Source of the DNA: Sulfurimonas sp.
GTDB taxonomy: Bacteria > Campylobacterota > Campylobacteria > Campylobacterales > Sulfurimonadaceae
Reading direction: 5' to 3'
DNA: 42,008 nucleotides
NCBI RefSeq assembly: GCF_019429335.1
Contig: NZ_JAHYJB010000014.1
Location: 1 to 42,008, forward strand
Numbering within the stretch: position 1 is the stretch's first letter; each line of letters opens with the position of its first letter. Of this stretch, positions 41,329 to 42,008 are shown piece after piece. A program made the position numbers and the translations under genes. Below the pieces are notes generated by a model that worked only from the letters and a program-made list of their open reading frames with translations, was not told where the DNA came from and searched no databases.

Positions 41329-42008
41329 TTAATCGATTACAACGGTTGCGTACATACCGGGATAAATAGATTTGTAGAGATTTTTAAATGATATTTTAAT
41401 CTTAAATGAGTGTGTCATAGGATTTGAGCTAGGTATGATTGCGCTTACGGTGCCGATTGCTTCTATGTTTTGCGAAGGAATGTTGATTTTTACCTTTTTC
41501 CCCTCTTTGATTAGAGATAGGTTGTCTTCTGATATCTCTGCAGAAATTTTTAGGTTTGTTAGGTCCGAGAGCTCAAGTGCAGGCATCCCAGGCATTGCCA
41601 TTTCGCCTACTTCTATGTTTTTTCTAACAATTACGCCGTTGTTTGGAGCGGTAATATTTAGGTAGCGGTACTGGTTTTTTACCTCTTCAAGCTGTGCCTG
41701 AGCCTGAGCGACCTGTTTTGTGGCAATAAAAATCATAGTCGCCAGATTTGCTTCGGCAAGAGCGAGATTTTCAACCTCAAATTTTGAGACCATATCTTTT
41801 TCTAATAGTCTTTTATGTCTCTCCAAATTTAACTTAACATTTGTATATTGGTTTTGATACATCTGAAGAGAGAGCTGTGCCTGAGAGATTCCAAGCTCAA
41901 CTTGAATTAGTGCAGAATCTATCTCTTTTGAGTCGATGGTATAGAGCAGGTCTCCCTTTTTAACCTCGTCGCCCTCTGATACTTTTACGTTTGTAACAAA
42001 TCCCATAA
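41329..42008 (-). CDS. RND periplasmic adaptor (HlyD/MFP family), N-terminally cut by the window
   Basis: About 226 residues of the C-terminal part of a membrane-fusion protein; the signal peptide and first residues lie beyond the window edge. The visible part starts in a lipoyl half-motif (VSEGDEVKKGDLLYTIDS), continues through an alpha-hairpin coiled coil, the returning lipoyl half (YLNITAPNNGVIVRKNIEVGEMA) and a beta-barrel domain. It bridges the inner-membrane RND pump to an outer-membrane TolC-type channel. The frame is open to the edge, so the first visible ATG is not the real start. Same strand and operon as the two pump halves. Confidence 0.9.
   Translation of the reverse strand, partial: MGFVTNVKVSEGDEVKKGDLLYTIDSKEIDSALIQVELGISQAQLSLQMYQNQYTNVKLNLERHKRLLEKDMVSKFEVENLALAEANLATMIFIATKQVAQAQAQLEEVKNQYRYLNITAPNNGVIVRKNIEVGEMAMPGMPALELSDLTNLKISAEISEDNLSLIKEGKKVKINIPSQNIEAIGTVSAIIPSSNPMTHSFKIKISFKNLYKSIYPGMYATVVID

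Overview
The window is a mostly housekeeping stretch of an AT-rich Campylobacterota (epsilonproteobacterial) chromosome, most like Sulfurimonas or a close relative. The main support is gene order. Several blocks match orders I recall from Campylobacter jejuni and Helicobacter pylori: radA-ftsY-TlpA-like / formyl-THF cyclo-ligase-rny; cmoB plus a Cj0977-like hot-dog protein; the HP0242-type gene, periplasmic protein, prenyl synthase, hemA, proS, hemC, ubiD run; and HIT / pheS-pheT-aroA-ispH-rpsA-membrane protein-serA. No rRNA, tRNA or CRISPR array was seen.

Layout. 1-850: the right end of an IS21-family element (last 24 codons of istB plus non-coding end), a small coiled-coil gene and an unassigned stretch. 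850-6110, mostly minus strand: orphan response regulator, thiS (plus), acpS, fliL, a small Pcc1-like protein, radA, ftsY and a thioredoxin-like lipoprotein. 6160-8300: formyl-THF cyclo-ligase and RNase Y. 8370-16390: a zinc/iron-type CDF exporter, cmoB plus hot-dog protein, an MBL-fold hydrolase, a nadE-aminotransferase-lpxK-argB run, and a stand-alone MnmC oxidase domain. 16480-24660: a tightly packed nine-gene plus-strand run making polyprenyl chains, early tetrapyrrole, prolyl-tRNA, a Dsb-like oxidoreductase and the UbiD-type decarboxylase expected in menaquinone synthesis; many of its genes abut or overlap. 24660-28400: a broken cytochrome c gene, argH, an OsmC-like protein, then a lytic transglycosylase and HIT protein on the minus strand. 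28500-37930: pheST-aroA-ispH, a terminator, then rpsA, a membrane protein and serA. 37930-42008: a structured convergent spacer, then a minus-strand efflux operon (adaptor and an RND pump encoded as two halves), cut by the window end.

The genes worth a second look are a prolyl-tRNA synthetase that lacks the usual bacterial editing insertion, an RND permease split exactly at its internal repeat with its own ribosome-binding site for the second half, a small protein with the layout of the KEOPS subunit Pcc1, a stand-alone MnmC oxidase domain, and a decayed c-type cytochrome gene with two visible lesions. I did not find a convincing new defence or mobile system.
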